From CAVQOB01 sp963714325 (lineage in GTDB: Bacteria > Pseudomonadota > Alphaproteobacteria > Rhizobiales > Hyphomicrobiaceae), in assembly GCA_963714325.1 (NCBI GenBank), contig CAVQOB010000014.1, forward strand, positions 1 to 64,000: DNA of 64,000 nucleotides. Direction: 5' to 3'. Both the position numbers and the translations under genes were made by a program. Every line of letters starts with the position of its first letter. The first letter of the stretch is position 1. The notes beneath the pieces were generated by a model. The model had not been told where the DNA came from. It ran no database searches and was given only the letters and a program-made list of their open reading frames with translations. Below, one piece after another: positions 8,888 through 18,036 of the stretch.

Positions 8888-10408
8888 TCATCCTTTGATC
8901 CCGAAGATTTTTTTGATTGCCGGTGGTATGTGGTTCAACGCTATCGGGTTGTTACCCGCAGTCGAACCATTCCAGTGAGTTTGTCCGTTGCGTGGTCCCG
9001 AAAAGCGGTGCAGTGTTCCGTCTTTGTCCATTGACCACTGGACTCCTTTTTTGTCGCGGATAGCCGAGTTATAGAGTTCCTCAACATCGGGCGGCTCTGG
9101 GCTATTCGAATTTTGATGATGCTTCTGGTTATGCGTCAATGTTGGACGATCGCCGTCCGGGACCGACATCAGCCAGTCTTCCGCCCAACTCCCCGCTGCT
9201 CCTCCTAAAGCGCGGCCAGCCCAGGCGCCACCTGTGACCAAATATGGCCCGGCCACCGCGCAAGCGCCGCCAGTCACGATGCCGCACAAGGTGGCCAACC
9301 CGCCACCCGCAGCGGCCCCACCGTAGCCGCCCCCTATGGAACCGACGAGTCGCCCACGATCTCCATTATACAAACTCGCAAACGCTGCTGTGACCGCCGC
9401 TTCCGCACATTTGCCGCCGGAGATGACGGCGCCGGCGCAACCGGCTGCGCCCGAAATCAGCGCGCGGCCGAGGCTGTTACCAGCGTCGCCATCGCCATAG
9501 CTGCCGACGAAACCACTTTCGCCAGCAACATAGCCGCCGAGGGCTCCAGCCGCACTACCAGCAAACCCTTGCAGGAAGCTGCCGCCTTGCGCGACGCTGA
9601 GTGCCCCGCCAACAACGCCGTGGATGCCGGCTTTGAGGATGGCACCACCAACACCTGACAGGGCGTTTGTAAATCCTCCGACGAACTTGAACGCCCCCAT
9701 ACTCACGAACGCGAACGCTGCCGCTTTCAGGCTATCGGCCAAACTCCCGCCTGCCGCCGCCGTCAATGCGCCGGTTATGGCCGCACAGGCCAGCTGGCCG
9801 ACTCCCGGTAGCGCACACCCGACGATGTTGATGATCGCCCGGAAAATCGGGTTCTGCAGGATTTTCTTCACCGCTGCACCGATGGCGCGGAAGGCGCTGC
9901 CGAGCGCCTTGCCGATCGATTTGAACAGTTTCGAGAAGAAGAAACCAGAGGGATCGGTGAACGACAGCGGGTTGTTCAGCACGTAGCTGTAGCGGTTCCA
10001 GCTCTGCAGGTTGCCGGTCTCCTGCACGAACGGATCAGCCGACAGGAAGCGGCCGATCTCAGGATCGTAGACGCGGCCATTCATGTGCACGAGGCCGACG
10101 GGATCGATCATCTCATGGCCGGTAAACCCGCGCGTGGTGGTGGCGGTGGTGTCGAACGCGGCAATGGCGCCGTCGGTCATCGTCAGCCACGAGACCTCGC
10201 GCCGCTTGCCCCAGCTGTCGAAGCTCATGCGCTGCACCACCTGGCCGGCTGCATTGGTGATGGTGTCGCGCGCTCCGATCGTCCGACCCCGGCCATCGTG
10301 CCGGGGGAGGGCGTGAATCGGCAGCGCCAGAAAAGTGCCAAGGTGATCGCGGTGCAGATACTGCGTCACGGATGTGGGATTGGCGCCGCCGGTCGTGGTG
10401 ACAACCAC
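8888..10408 (-). CDS. Orphan Rhs cassette g: RNase-like toxin tip
   Basis: A 506-residue frame opening at a GTG; core homology (AVITRAGAKTEYKHYIGDF) reaches back to about 10486, directly after the stop of the preceding immunity gene. It contains the RHS-associated motif (YDPEIGRFLSADPF), the linker with conserved GGKC, the junction ASLYN and a tip of about 158 residues. The tip has its own hydrophobic stretch, then a basic C-terminal domain ending in a THWNGSTAGNNPIALNHIP block. This resembles small secreted ribonuclease toxins of the barnase/colicin-like (BECR) group, but I am not certain. The core has a 63-nt net in-frame insertion at 10269-10340. It lacks the signal peptide and N-terminal domains, so it is probably silent. 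Confidence 0.65.
   Translation of the reverse strand: MVVTTTGGANPTSVTQYLHRDHLGTFLALPIHALPRHDGRGRTIGARDTITNAAGQVVQRMSFDSWGKRREVSWLTMTDGAIAAFDTTATTTRGFTGHEMIDPVGLVHMNGRVYDPEIGRFLSADPFVQETGNLQSWNRYSYVLNNPLSFTDPSGFFFSKLFKSIGKALGSAFRAIGAAVKKILQNPIFRAIINIVGCALPGVGQLACAAITGALTAAAGGSLADSLKAAAFAFVSMGAFKFVGGFTNALSGVGGAILKAGIHGVVGGALSVAQGGSFLQGFAGSAAGALGGYVAGESGFVGSYGDGDAGNSLGRALISGAAGCAGAVISGGKCAEAAVTAAFASLYNGDRGRLVGSIGGGYGGAAAGGGLATLCGIVTGGACAVAGPYLVTGGAWAGRALGGAAGSWAEDWLMSVPDGDRPTLTHNQKHHQNSNSPEPPDVEELYNSAIRDKKGVQWSMDKDGTLHRFSGPRNGQTHWNGSTAGNNPIALNHIPPAIKKIFGIKG
10269..10340 (-). repeat. Small in-frame palindromic insertion in the rhs core
   Basis: All other copies read straight from YLHRDHLG to DTITN with two residues between; here 23 residues intervene (a 72-nt segment in place of 9 nt). 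The segment includes a stem-loop at 10287-10306 (CCCCGGC paired with GCCGGGG, 6-nt loop). It has the look of a short palindromic coding-region repeat. Confidence 0.65.
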
Positions 10409-10486
10409 GAAATCGCCGATATAGTGCTTGTATTCGGTCTTCGCGCCCGCGCGCGTGATGACCGCTTGGAACGCGCTGCCGAGTTA

Positions 10487-11116
10487 TCAGGGCGCTTTGT
10501 GTTTTTCGGCTTCCGCCTTCAATAGTGCGACGAGTTCACGCGCAGCGCGCCTCACAATGTAGGAAGGATGATCAATTTTCGTCTCCGCGAGCGCCCATGA
10601 GGGTCGACCGGACACATCGAGCATGGTGACATCCGCCCCGAGCGTGATCAAGAACTTGGCCATATGGACATGGGCCGGCCCGCCCGGACCGAGCTCCATG
10701 ATTGCGGTATTACCTTGGCCGTTGCGCTTATTGACGTCGGCGCCATTATTCACCAACCGGCTCACAGCTTCGAAGATTGCATTGCTTGCAGCAATATCAA
10801 TAGGCAGGTTGCCATTCCGGTCCATGCCATTCGGATCTGCCCCCGCCTTGATCAGTTCTGATAACAAGACCCAATCGTAACGGCAGTCAGGAAAGAACAT
10901 CCTTGTCAGAGGCGACGCCCTTACGCCTTCCAAAGGTAGATCTGGCGTCCACCCATTCTGGATGCGCCGCTGAAGTTCTACTAGCCGACCTCGGCAGATG
11001 ACTTCTTCCATCGGTGCAAACTTAAAGTAGAGCTTTTCTGCCGTAGTGGGCGCGTAGCAGCCCACGATGACTCCGACGATGAAGAGCGAAAGATAAACGA
11101 GTGTTCCGTAGCCCAT
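10487..11116 (-). CDS. Ankyrin-repeat putative periplasmic lipoprotein immunity protein (cassette f)
   Basis: A 209-residue protein that starts with a hydrophobic segment (YLSLFIVGVIVGC) ending in a possible lipobox (I-V-G-Cys20), so it is probably anchored on the periplasmic side; a plain membrane anchor is the alternative. The rest holds ankyrin-type repeats (LIKAGADPNGMDRNGNLPID, LVNNGADVNKRNGQGNTAI, LITLGADVTMLDVSGRP). The start lies 4 bp after the toxin stop. A periplasmic location matches its partner, a predicted cell-wall hydrolase encoded at 11121-13154, because such a toxin acts on peptidoglycan. Immunity function is inferred from position. Confidence 0.7.
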   Translation of the reverse strand: MGYGTLVYLSLFIVGVIVGCYAPTTAEKLYFKFAPMEEVICRGRLVELQRRIQNGWTPDLPLEGVRASPLTRMFFPDCRYDWVLLSELIKAGADPNGMDRNGNLPIDIAASNAIFEAVSRLVNNGADVNKRNGQGNTAIMELGPGGPAHVHMAKFLITLGADVTMLDVSGRPSWALAETKIDHPSYIVRRAARELVALLKAEAEKHKAP

Positions 11117-11120
11117 CCGA

Positions 11121-13154
11121 TCAGCGCCCGTAATACCGTCGAAACGTCGTTACTTCATGTACGAACACCCTTCTGAACGGAAGCTCGCCAATACTGCCTG
11201 TCGAGGTCGTTCCAGTTGCCAACCCCGAACCAGTAACGACGGCCACATGGCCTGATGCTCCTCTGAAGACACCTGTCTTGTTGGCAGCTATTCCTGCGCG
11301 GCTCGTCGAAGCGCCGATATCACCGGGTTGCGGATTGTCAACGATCACCCAACCTTCAATGTTATTCAAGGGATTAGCCCAGGATCCTGCACTAATCGGA
11401 CCTCCACTGGTTGGCCATCCGCGAGAAGGAGCCGATATGCCAACATCCCGGAGTACATCGTACACAAAAAGATTGCACTTGTCAGAGCCAGGGCCATGCG
11501 CGCCCTTGCTGGCACTTTGAGCCCAATCCTCGCTACCGTCATAAGATTTTGCCGTCTCTGCAATTTGCCGACGCCTCGTCTCTGCAATGGTTTCCCCATT
11601 ATACAAACTCGCGAACGCTGCCGTAACGGCGGCTTCTGCACACTTCCCGCCGGAGATGACGGCACCCGCGCAACCGGCAGCGCCTGAGATCAGTGCGCGG
11701 GCGAGGATGTTACCCGAGTCGCCATCGCCATACTGGCCGACGAAGCCGCTTTCGCCAGCAACATAGCCACCGAGCGCGCCCGCAGCACTGCCGGCGAAGC
11801 CTTGCAGGAAGCTGCCGCCTTGCGCGACGCTGAGTGCCCCGCCAACAACGCCGTGGATGCCGGCTTTGAGGATGGCACCACCGACGCCTGACAGGGCGTT
11901 TGTGAATCCTCCGACGAACTTGAACGCCCCCATACTCACGAAAGCGAACGCTGCGGCTTTCAGGCTATCGGCGAGTGACCCGCCTGCCGCGGCCGTCAGT
12001 GCACCGGTTATGGCCGCACAGGCCAGCTGTCCGACACCCGGCAACGCACACCCGACGATGTTGATGATCGCCCTGAAAATCGGGTTCTGCAGGATTTTCT
12101 TCACCGCTGCACCGATGGCGCGGAAGGCGCTGCCGAGCGCCTTGCCGATCGATTTGAACAGTTTCGAGAAGAAGAAACCAGAGGGATCGGTGAACGACAG
12201 CGGGTTGTTCAGCACGTAGCTGTAGCGGTTCCAGCTCTGCAGGTTGCCGGTCTCCTGCACGAACGGATCAGCCGACAGGAAGCGGCCGATCTCAGGATCG
12301 TAGACGCGGCCATTCATGTGCACGAGGCCGACGGGATCGATCATCTCATGGCCGGTAAACCCGCGCGTGGTGGTGGCGGTGGTGTCGAACGCGGCAATGG
12401 CGCCGTCGGTCATCGTCAGCCACGAGACCTCGCGCCGCTTACCCCAGCTGTCGAAGCTCATCCGCTGCACCACCTGGCCTGACGCATTGGTGATGGTGTC
12501 GACCGAGCCGAGGTGATCGCGATGCAGATACTGCGTCACCGATGCCGCGCCCGCTGGTGTGGTGGGCGTGGTGACGACCGCGAAGTCGCCGATATAAGTC
12601 TTCATCTCGCTGCCGCCGCCCGGCCGGGTGATGACCTCGGTGGCGCCGCCGCCCGCGTAAACCGTCGTCGTGATCCCGGCCGGCGTGATGTCGACGCGCT
12701 TGAAGCGGCTGCGGTCGGGGCCGTAGTCGAACGAGACGGCGCGCGCGCCACGCGTTACCGAGGCGACCATGTCATAGGCGGTCCAGGTGACGGTGCGCCC
12801 GTCGCCGGCCAGCAGGTTGCCGTTCTGGTCGTAGCAGTAAGCCGCGTTCTTGCCGCCAGCGAACGCCGAGGCGATGCCGGAGACGGCGTGCAGGCCAGCC
12901 AGCGGGCGGGCGTCGGCCAGCGCACTGCAGGCCGCACTGCCGCCGCCGTAGCTGTAGGCGCCGACGTCGGAGCGATTGGTGATGTTGCCCTTCGCGTCAT
13001 AGCCTGTCGTGACGACGCCGGTTTGCGGCGTGCCGCCGGGGATGCCGCCGGTCGTCGCCGTCTCGACGCGGACGACGCGATTGAGCGTGTCGTACTGGAA
13101 GTACTCCGACTGCGATTTGAGGGTGTCGCCACGGAAGGTCAGATTGCCGAGCAC
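11121..13154 (-). CDS. Orphan Rhs cassette f: NlpC/P60-CHAP-like cell-wall hydrolase tip
   Basis: A 677-residue frame; core homology continues upstream to about 13330, though no better start is visible. It carries several YD repeats, the RHS-associated motif, the linker and the ASLYN junction. The 158-residue tip shows the papain-like amidase pattern: catalytic Cys in SDKCNLFVYDVL (tip residue 41), PQPGDIGAS, and His in SGHVAVVTG (tip residue 117), as in NlpC/P60 or CHAP peptidoglycan endopeptidases/amidases. Its putative immunity protein appears to be periplasmic, which supports a cell-wall target. No signal peptide is present, so the cassette cannot be exported unless its tip recombines into the full-length gene. 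Confidence 0.75.
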   Translation of the reverse strand: MLGNLTFRGDTLKSQSEYFQYDTLNRVVRVETATTGGIPGGTPQTGVVTTGYDAKGNITNRSDVGAYSYGGGSAACSALADARPLAGLHAVSGIASAFAGGKNAAYCYDQNGNLLAGDGRTVTWTAYDMVASVTRGARAVSFDYGPDRSRFKRVDITPAGITTTVYAGGGATEVITRPGGGSEMKTYIGDFAVVTTPTTPAGAASVTQYLHRDHLGSVDTITNASGQVVQRMSFDSWGKRREVSWLTMTDGAIAAFDTTATTTRGFTGHEMIDPVGLVHMNGRVYDPEIGRFLSADPFVQETGNLQSWNRYSYVLNNPLSFTDPSGFFFSKLFKSIGKALGSAFRAIGAAVKKILQNPIFRAIINIVGCALPGVGQLACAAITGALTAAAGGSLADSLKAAAFAFVSMGAFKFVGGFTNALSGVGGAILKAGIHGVVGGALSVAQGGSFLQGFAGSAAGALGGYVAGESGFVGQYGDGDSGNILARALISGAAGCAGAVISGGKCAEAAVTAAFASLYNGETIAETRRRQIAETAKSYDGSEDWAQSASKGAHGPGSDKCNLFVYDVLRDVGISAPSRGWPTSGGPISAGSWANPLNNIEGWVIVDNPQPGDIGASTSRAGIAANKTGVFRGASGHVAVVTGSGLATGTTSTGSIGELPFRRVFVHEVTTFRRYYGR

Positions 13155-13384
13155 ATCGAAGGTATAGTTCAGGGTCTGGATCGCAACCGCGCCGGCGGTG
13201 GCACTCTGGATGCCGGTGATGTGGCCGGAGGCGGCGTCGAAGAAGCGCTGCGTCTCGACGCCGTTGCCGAGGCGCGAGTGCGTGACATTACCGCGTGCGT
13301 CAAAGTTCAGGCGCTGGAAGTACAGCGCGCGGAACGCATCAGAGTCCGCGCAGGATTGTTATCCAGGCCGATCGCAAGATCGCA

Positions 13385-14293
13385 TCATGACTTGCGCAAT
13401 ATGATCGTCGCCTCGGCGACACGGGCATCGATTATACGTCGGAGGCCCTTAAGGCTGTAAAATCGCGCGTAGGCTCGCGACAAATTCCAAGTGATCTCCA
13501 ATGCTGCGCCACCCAGACCAGGGATTTGCCGATTTGGCAGTGCCCAAAGTGATAAATCGACCTGATCGAATAGATTGTCCAGTTGAAGAGACTCTGACGA
13601 ATAGTCAGGCAGCAACCAATATTTTCTGGGCCGTGCCGTTTCGCACGCCAAAGCGATCGTCAGTGTGTCAGTCCGCAAGAATCCGACACAGGCGTCGATC
13701 CAGGTGGGCCGTGGATACCACCGGCGAAGCGACGACTTCGGCACCGGGAAACATGTGTATCCCTGGCTGCCCAGGCTTTCGCGGAAGTGCCGTTCGACGA
13801 TGCCGGCACGGGTCGTGAACCCCATGCGCTCGTCAGGATAGCGATTGGCTTCTTCAGCGAACGCCGACCATCGCCGGTTCCAAGCGTAGTCTAGCAACCC
13901 AGGTTTAACAATTGCTAATGTTCGATGGACGCAATCATGGTACAGTGCATATGGGTGCTCCATCCCACCAGGAAACAGCTGCCGCATGCGGCTGGGATAA
14001 GGGTATACGACTTTAGAGAATGGCAGCATGTCTGGATCTGCTCCCCGCAATTTGGATCGGCACTCCCTGGCATAAGCGTCTCTGTATTCGTTGACCAATG
14101 TCGTGAATTCCTGCTCGGCCGCAAAACCGAGGCCCCAATAGCGGTTTTGGCAGCCGACGAAATCACTCAGTACGGGCTGCAGAAGATCATGCATGGCAGC
14201 GATTTCGGGAGCGAACAACTCCGCCAAATGTTCTGGCCTGTAGGGTGGTAGTAGCTCGTCTGCATCATTCTTCGGCATTGCATCCTGATCCAT
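13385..14293 (-). CDS. Putative immunity protein of cassette e
   Basis: A 302-residue soluble protein with many aromatic residues and no signal peptide. I chose the ATG at 14293 (MDQDAMPKND); a TTG at 14302 and a later ATG are alternatives, and no strong ribosome site is visible. Unlike the other pairs, 149 bp separate it from the toxin stop at 14443. That gap contains a 55-codon open stretch (14265-14429) without a convincing start, possibly a relic of a longer toxin end or of another gene. Family not recognised. By position it should neutralise the PD-(D/E)XK-like nuclease tip. Its stop is 54 bp from the core homology of cassette f. Confidence 0.5.
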   Translation of the reverse strand: MDQDAMPKNDADELLPPYRPEHLAELFAPEIAAMHDLLQPVLSDFVGCQNRYWGLGFAAEQEFTTLVNEYRDAYARECRSKLRGADPDMLPFSKVVYPYPSRMRQLFPGGMEHPYALYHDCVHRTLAIVKPGLLDYAWNRRWSAFAEEANRYPDERMGFTTRAGIVERHFRESLGSQGYTCFPVPKSSLRRWYPRPTWIDACVGFLRTDTLTIALACETARPRKYWLLPDYSSESLQLDNLFDQVDLSLWALPNRQIPGLGGAALEITWNLSRAYARFYSLKGLRRIIDARVAEATIILRKS

Positions 14294-14442
14294 GAGCTGC
14301 AAAAAATACCCGATCGTTGCACTCGATCACCTTCATCTTTTTTCTTGGAGTTCCGCCTACGACGTCGAATTCGCCAACTTGGTATCCTCCTCCAGCGCAA
14401 CCCCTTGGGCCAACGAATAAGCAGGCCTTTCAAACATGTGCA

Positions 14443-16392
14443 TCACCGGCCCACAGGTGCCGGGCGCGGCAGGCTGGCACCTCCGCCTCGACTGGCCGCG
14501 TAGCCACCGACAATCGTTGCGACAAATCCCGTAGCCACGGTTAGCGCGACTTGCCCAGGGTTATCCAAAGTCCAACCAATCGCCCCGCCACCCAGCGGAC
14601 TAAAGCTATAGCGGGCGCCAAGATATGCGAAGGGACCTTGGGACGGCACACCCGTTATGGTCCCAATATCAGCCGCTGCATCACCGATCCTATAGCCGCT
14701 CGCAGCACTGTAGGTTTTGAGCTGGCGTGACCCATCATCGTTGCCATCGAATGGTTTGACTTCGTAGATAGTTTCCGATGCTTGACGGAGTAAGTCGATA
14801 AAACCCCAACTGCCATCTGGGTAGCGAACGGTCACAGTGCCAAGCCAGGGGCTACTCTTGTCGTTGCTTTGAAGATGTCTCAGAAGCGTGATCTCTGCGT
14901 CCTTCCCAAGGAATGCCTTGGCAAGTGCGTGGTTTCCTTGGTCACTATTCCACAAACTCGCGAACGCAGCCGTGACTGCTGCTTGCGCGCACTTGCCGCC
15001 GGTGATCAGCGCCCCAGCACATCCTGCTGCGCCGGATACAAGCGCACGCGCCAGAATGTTGCCTGCATCGCCGTCGCCGTAGCGACCGACGAAACCACTT
15101 TCACCCGCGATGTAGCCACCGAGGGCTCCAGCAGCACTACCAGCAAAGCCTTGCAGGAAGCTGCCGCCTTGCGCCACCGACAGCGCGCCGCCGATGATGC
15201 CATGAATCCCGGCCTTGATTATTACCCCGCCCAAGCCCTGCGCGGCAACGGAATTGAGGAACGGCCCGACCGCCTTGAAGATACCCATACTCACGAACGC
15301 GAACGCTGCGGCTTTCAGGCTATCGGCCAAACTCCCACCCGCCGCGGCTGACAGTGCGCCGGTTATGGCCGCGCAGGCCAGCTGGCCGACCCCCGGTAGC
15401 GCACACCCGACGATGTTGATGATCGCCCTAAAAATCGGGTTCTGCAGGATCTTCTTCACCGCCGCGCCGATGGCGCGGAACAGGCTGCCGAGTGCGCGGC
15501 CGATGCTCTTGAACAGTTTCGAGAAGAAGAAGCCCGATGGATCGGTGAACGACAGCGGGTTGTTCAGGACATACGAATACCGGTTCCAGCTCTGCAGGTT
15601 GCCGGTCTCCTGCACGAACGGATCAGCCGACAGGAAGCGGCCGATCTCGGGGTCGTACACCCGCCCATTCATGTGCACGAGGCCGACGGGGTCGATCATT
15701 TCATGCCCGGTAAAGCCGCGCGTCGTCGTCGCCGATGTGTCGAACGCGGCAATCGCGCCGTCGGTCATCGTCAGCCACGAGACCTCACGCCGCTTGCCCC
15801 AGCTGTCGAAACTCATCCGCTGCACCACCTGGCCGGCGGCATTGGTGATGGTGTCGACCGAGCCCAAGTGATCGCGATGCAGATACTGCGTCACCGACGC
15901 CGAGCCCGGTGTTGTGGTGGGCGTGGTCACCACCGCGAAGTCGCCGATGGTCGTCTTCATCTCGCTGCTGCCGCCGGGACGGGTGATGACCTCGGTCGAC
16001 CCGCCGCCCGCGTAAACCGTCGTCGTGATGCCGGCCGGCGTGATGTCGACGCGCTTGAAGCGGGCGCGATCCGGGCCGTAGTCGAACGAGACGGCGCGCG
16101 CGCCACGCGTCACCGAGGCGACCATGTCATAGGCGGTCCAGGTGACGGTGCGCCCGTCGCCGGCCAGCAGGTTGCCGTTGAGATCGTAGCAGTAGCTGGC
16201 GTTCTTGCCGCCGGCGAAGGCCGAGGCGATGCCGGAAACCGCGTGCAGGCCGGCCAGCGGGCGAGCGTCGGCCAGCGCGCTGCAGGCCGCACTGCCGCCG
16301 CCGTAGCTGTAGGCGCCGACATCGGAGCGGTTGCAGACCGCTGCCGAGCGAGGCAGATCAACCCAGAACGCGTTGCATAGAAAGTTGCGCAA
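14443..16392 (-). CDS. Orphan Rhs cassette e: PD-(D/E)XK-like nuclease tip
   Basis: A 649-residue frame. Core homology starts at NRSDVGAYS (about 16335); the first 19 residues come from unrelated DNA between this cassette and the previous immunity gene. The RHS-associated motif, linker and an ASLWN junction (Trp in place of Tyr) follow. The tip has GFIDLLRQASETIYEVKPFD and RQLKTY: an Asp, then Glu-Val-Lys in a beta strand, then a Gln-Leu pair, which is the layout of PD-(D/E)XK restriction-like nucleases found in polymorphic toxins. A hydrophobic glycine-rich stretch and a proline-rich end follow. DNA cleavage is inferred from the motif only. Confidence 0.65.
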   Translation of the reverse strand: MRNFLCNAFWVDLPRSAAVCNRSDVGAYSYGGGSAACSALADARPLAGLHAVSGIASAFAGGKNASYCYDLNGNLLAGDGRTVTWTAYDMVASVTRGARAVSFDYGPDRARFKRVDITPAGITTTVYAGGGSTEVITRPGGSSEMKTTIGDFAVVTTPTTTPGSASVTQYLHRDHLGSVDTITNAAGQVVQRMSFDSWGKRREVSWLTMTDGAIAAFDTSATTTRGFTGHEMIDPVGLVHMNGRVYDPEIGRFLSADPFVQETGNLQSWNRYSYVLNNPLSFTDPSGFFFSKLFKSIGRALGSLFRAIGAAVKKILQNPIFRAIINIVGCALPGVGQLACAAITGALSAAAGGSLADSLKAAAFAFVSMGIFKAVGPFLNSVAAQGLGGVIIKAGIHGIIGGALSVAQGGSFLQGFAGSAAGALGGYIAGESGFVGRYGDGDAGNILARALVSGAAGCAGALITGGKCAQAAVTAAFASLWNSDQGNHALAKAFLGKDAEITLLRHLQSNDKSSPWLGTVTVRYPDGSWGFIDLLRQASETIYEVKPFDGNDDGSRQLKTYSAASGYRIGDAAADIGTITGVPSQGPFAYLGARYSFSPLGGGAIGWTLDNPGQVALTVATGFVATIVGGYAASRGGGASLPRPAPVGR

Positions 16393-16471
16393 GAAGGTTC
16401 TGTCGGACCGAACGTTGGCTCACGCCAACCCGATCAATCCGAACGATGCCGTCCCCGATGCATGATCCAGC

Positions 16472-16720
16472 TTAGCATCTGACCAGCGTTGAATAGTCAG
16501 GAATCGCAACCCAGCAGTCGCGATTCAGTGCATCGACGTGGCGAACATCGAGAATAGCTTCGATCTCGAAATCGGCGTCATCCTGATACAGAATCACTTT
16601 ATCACCCCGTGAGAAATTTAACGTTGCGACCTGTGCCTCAAGATCCCTGCCATTGTATAGAAGAATGAAGCAGGCGCCATCCGATGTCCTTGAGTTAAAG
16701 TCAGCGTAGACTCGAAGCAT
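16472..16720 (-). CDS. Putative small immunity protein of cassette d
   Basis: An 82-residue protein, MLRVYADFNSRTSDG onward, with alternating hydrophobic residues that suggest a small beta-rich fold; no signal peptide. The ATG is 7 bp after the toxin stop, and AGGTGA overlapping that stop acts as ribosome site. Family not recognised. The 137 bp after its stop, up to the core homology of cassette e, match nothing else in the array and may be a scrap of an insertion. Confidence 0.55.
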   Translation of the reverse strand: MLRVYADFNSRTSDGACFILLYNGRDLEAQVATLNFSRGDKVILYQDDADFEIEAILDVRHVDALNRDCWVAIPDYSTLVRC

Positions 16721-16727
16721 GTCGGGA

Positions 16728-17654
16728 TCACCTAGCGACGCGATGCGGGTTTAGCACTGGCGCAAATACTTTGCTTATTGCTTCGAAAGTCCCTGGAGGT
16801 GGCGGGTTCGGAACATTTACTGTACCATGGTACGATCCAGCACCGGGCGTTGGCCAATTTACTGTTACTCCAGGAATTGCTCGGAGCATATCTATCGTCG
16901 TAACACTGATGTATTTGTGAGGCCACCCACCGCCCCGAGCAAGCTCATCTACCGAGATTCCGGGAAACGTTTGAACAGAGAAGCCAGAACCGTTTACGGT
17001 GAGGCGAGTGCCTGCTTCGAGGGTGTTCTCCGCAGCCAATCCCGCTCTTACGACGTAATGCTGACCACCACACTGCTGCGGCTTATCCGAACAATAGTCC
17101 CCTGCCGGCGTTGATCCGAAGATCTCGCTCATTGCGACCAGAACCGCGGCTATTGGGCCGCCTATAGCCGCTCCCGCCGCTTTGACGGCAACTCGGGCTG
17201 CCGAAGCCTCAAAATTATACAAATGCGCGAAGCCGGCTGTCAGGGCGGCTTCCGCGCACTTGCCGCCAGTGATGACCGCGCCGGCACAACCGGCTGCACC
17301 GGAGATCAGCGCACGGGCGAGGATGTTACCCGAGTCGCCGTCGCCGTATTGACCGACGAGCGTGCTCTCTCCGGCAAAAAAACCACCGAGCGCACCAGCA
17401 GCACTTCCAGCGAAGCCTTGCAGGAATGTCCCGCCCTGCGCTACCGACAACGCGCCACCGATGACGCCGTGCACCGCCGCCTTCACTACGGCATCGCCGA
17501 CGCTCGAAATCGTGCCGAGCATCTCGCCGACCGCCGGCCAGATGTAGGACTGCACGAACGCGAATGCCGCCGCTTTCAACGCATCCGCCAAGCTCCCGCC
17601 CGCCGCGAGCGTGATCGCGCGAGACGCCAGCGCGCAGCCGGCAACGCGGCGCAC
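16728..17654 (-). CDS. Orphan Rhs cassette d: unrecognised toxin tip
   Basis: The shortest intact cassette, 308 residues: it starts inside the linker (AITLAAGGSLADALKAAAF) and has no RHS core at all. The linker is a diverged allele but keeps GGKCAEAAL and an AHLYN junction. The 161-residue tip has a Cys pair (CSDKPQQC) and a C-terminal domain with HYVVRAGLAAENTL, FSVQTFPGISVDELA, ISVTTIDML and YHGTVNVPNP. I have the impression that this domain recurs at the ends of other Rhs proteins, but I cannot name its activity. A small immunity gene follows. With only the linker shared, recombination into the full-length gene would have a short target. Confidence 0.6.
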   Translation of the reverse strand: MRRVAGCALASRAITLAAGGSLADALKAAAFAFVQSYIWPAVGEMLGTISSVGDAVVKAAVHGVIGGALSVAQGGTFLQGFAGSAAGALGGFFAGESTLVGQYGDGDSGNILARALISGAAGCAGAVITGGKCAEAALTAGFAHLYNFEASAARVAVKAAGAAIGGPIAAVLVAMSEIFGSTPAGDYCSDKPQQCGGQHYVVRAGLAAENTLEAGTRLTVNGSGFSVQTFPGISVDELARGGGWPHKYISVTTIDMLRAIPGVTVNWPTPGAGSYHGTVNVPNPPPPGTFEAISKVFAPVLNPHRVAR

Positions 17655-17683
17655 GCCGAATCAAACCAAAATGAGCCGCCAGG

Positions 17684-18022
17684 CTATGGATCGGAGCTTG
17701 CCGATTCTGTTTCAACGCGATTTGCGTACACAAGTAATCCTTCTCGCTGACTATTGTCGTCAAAAACGACAAATACCCGCCAACCCGGGAACCGAGCTTC
17801 AAGAAGTTCCTGTATCGCCCTGACAGCAACTTCAACCGGAAAATTCTTACTTATCACGCAAATTTTCTGATCACATCCGCCCCAATCATCGTCTACGATC
17901 CAATAGTCACCGATTTCTGCTAGAGGCGCATCTTTGCTGTAGTCAGCACTTTGACCATACTGGGCAAGTATGGTCCCAAGCGTGCCATAAAGTTCATTCC
18001 AAGTTTTCTCTCTCGAAGTCAT
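17684..18022 (-). CDS. Putative immunity protein of cassette c
   Basis: A 112-residue acidic cytoplasmic-type protein. The ATG at 18022 is preceded by GAGG at good spacing; a TTG two codons earlier is less likely. It contains YWIVDDDWGGCDQKICVI and a segment WRVFVVFDDN, which suggest an alternating beta-alpha fold as in several small immunity families, but I do not assign one. It begins 14 bp after the toxin stop. An acidic immunity protein is often paired with a basic nuclease, consistent with the tip encoded at 18037-19281. Confidence 0.6.
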   Translation of the reverse strand: MTSREKTWNELYGTLGTILAQYGQSADYSKDAPLAEIGDYWIVDDDWGGCDQKICVISKNFPVEVAVRAIQELLEARFPGWRVFVVFDDNSQREGLLVYANRVETESASSDP

Positions 18023-18036
18023 TTGCAACCCTCAGA

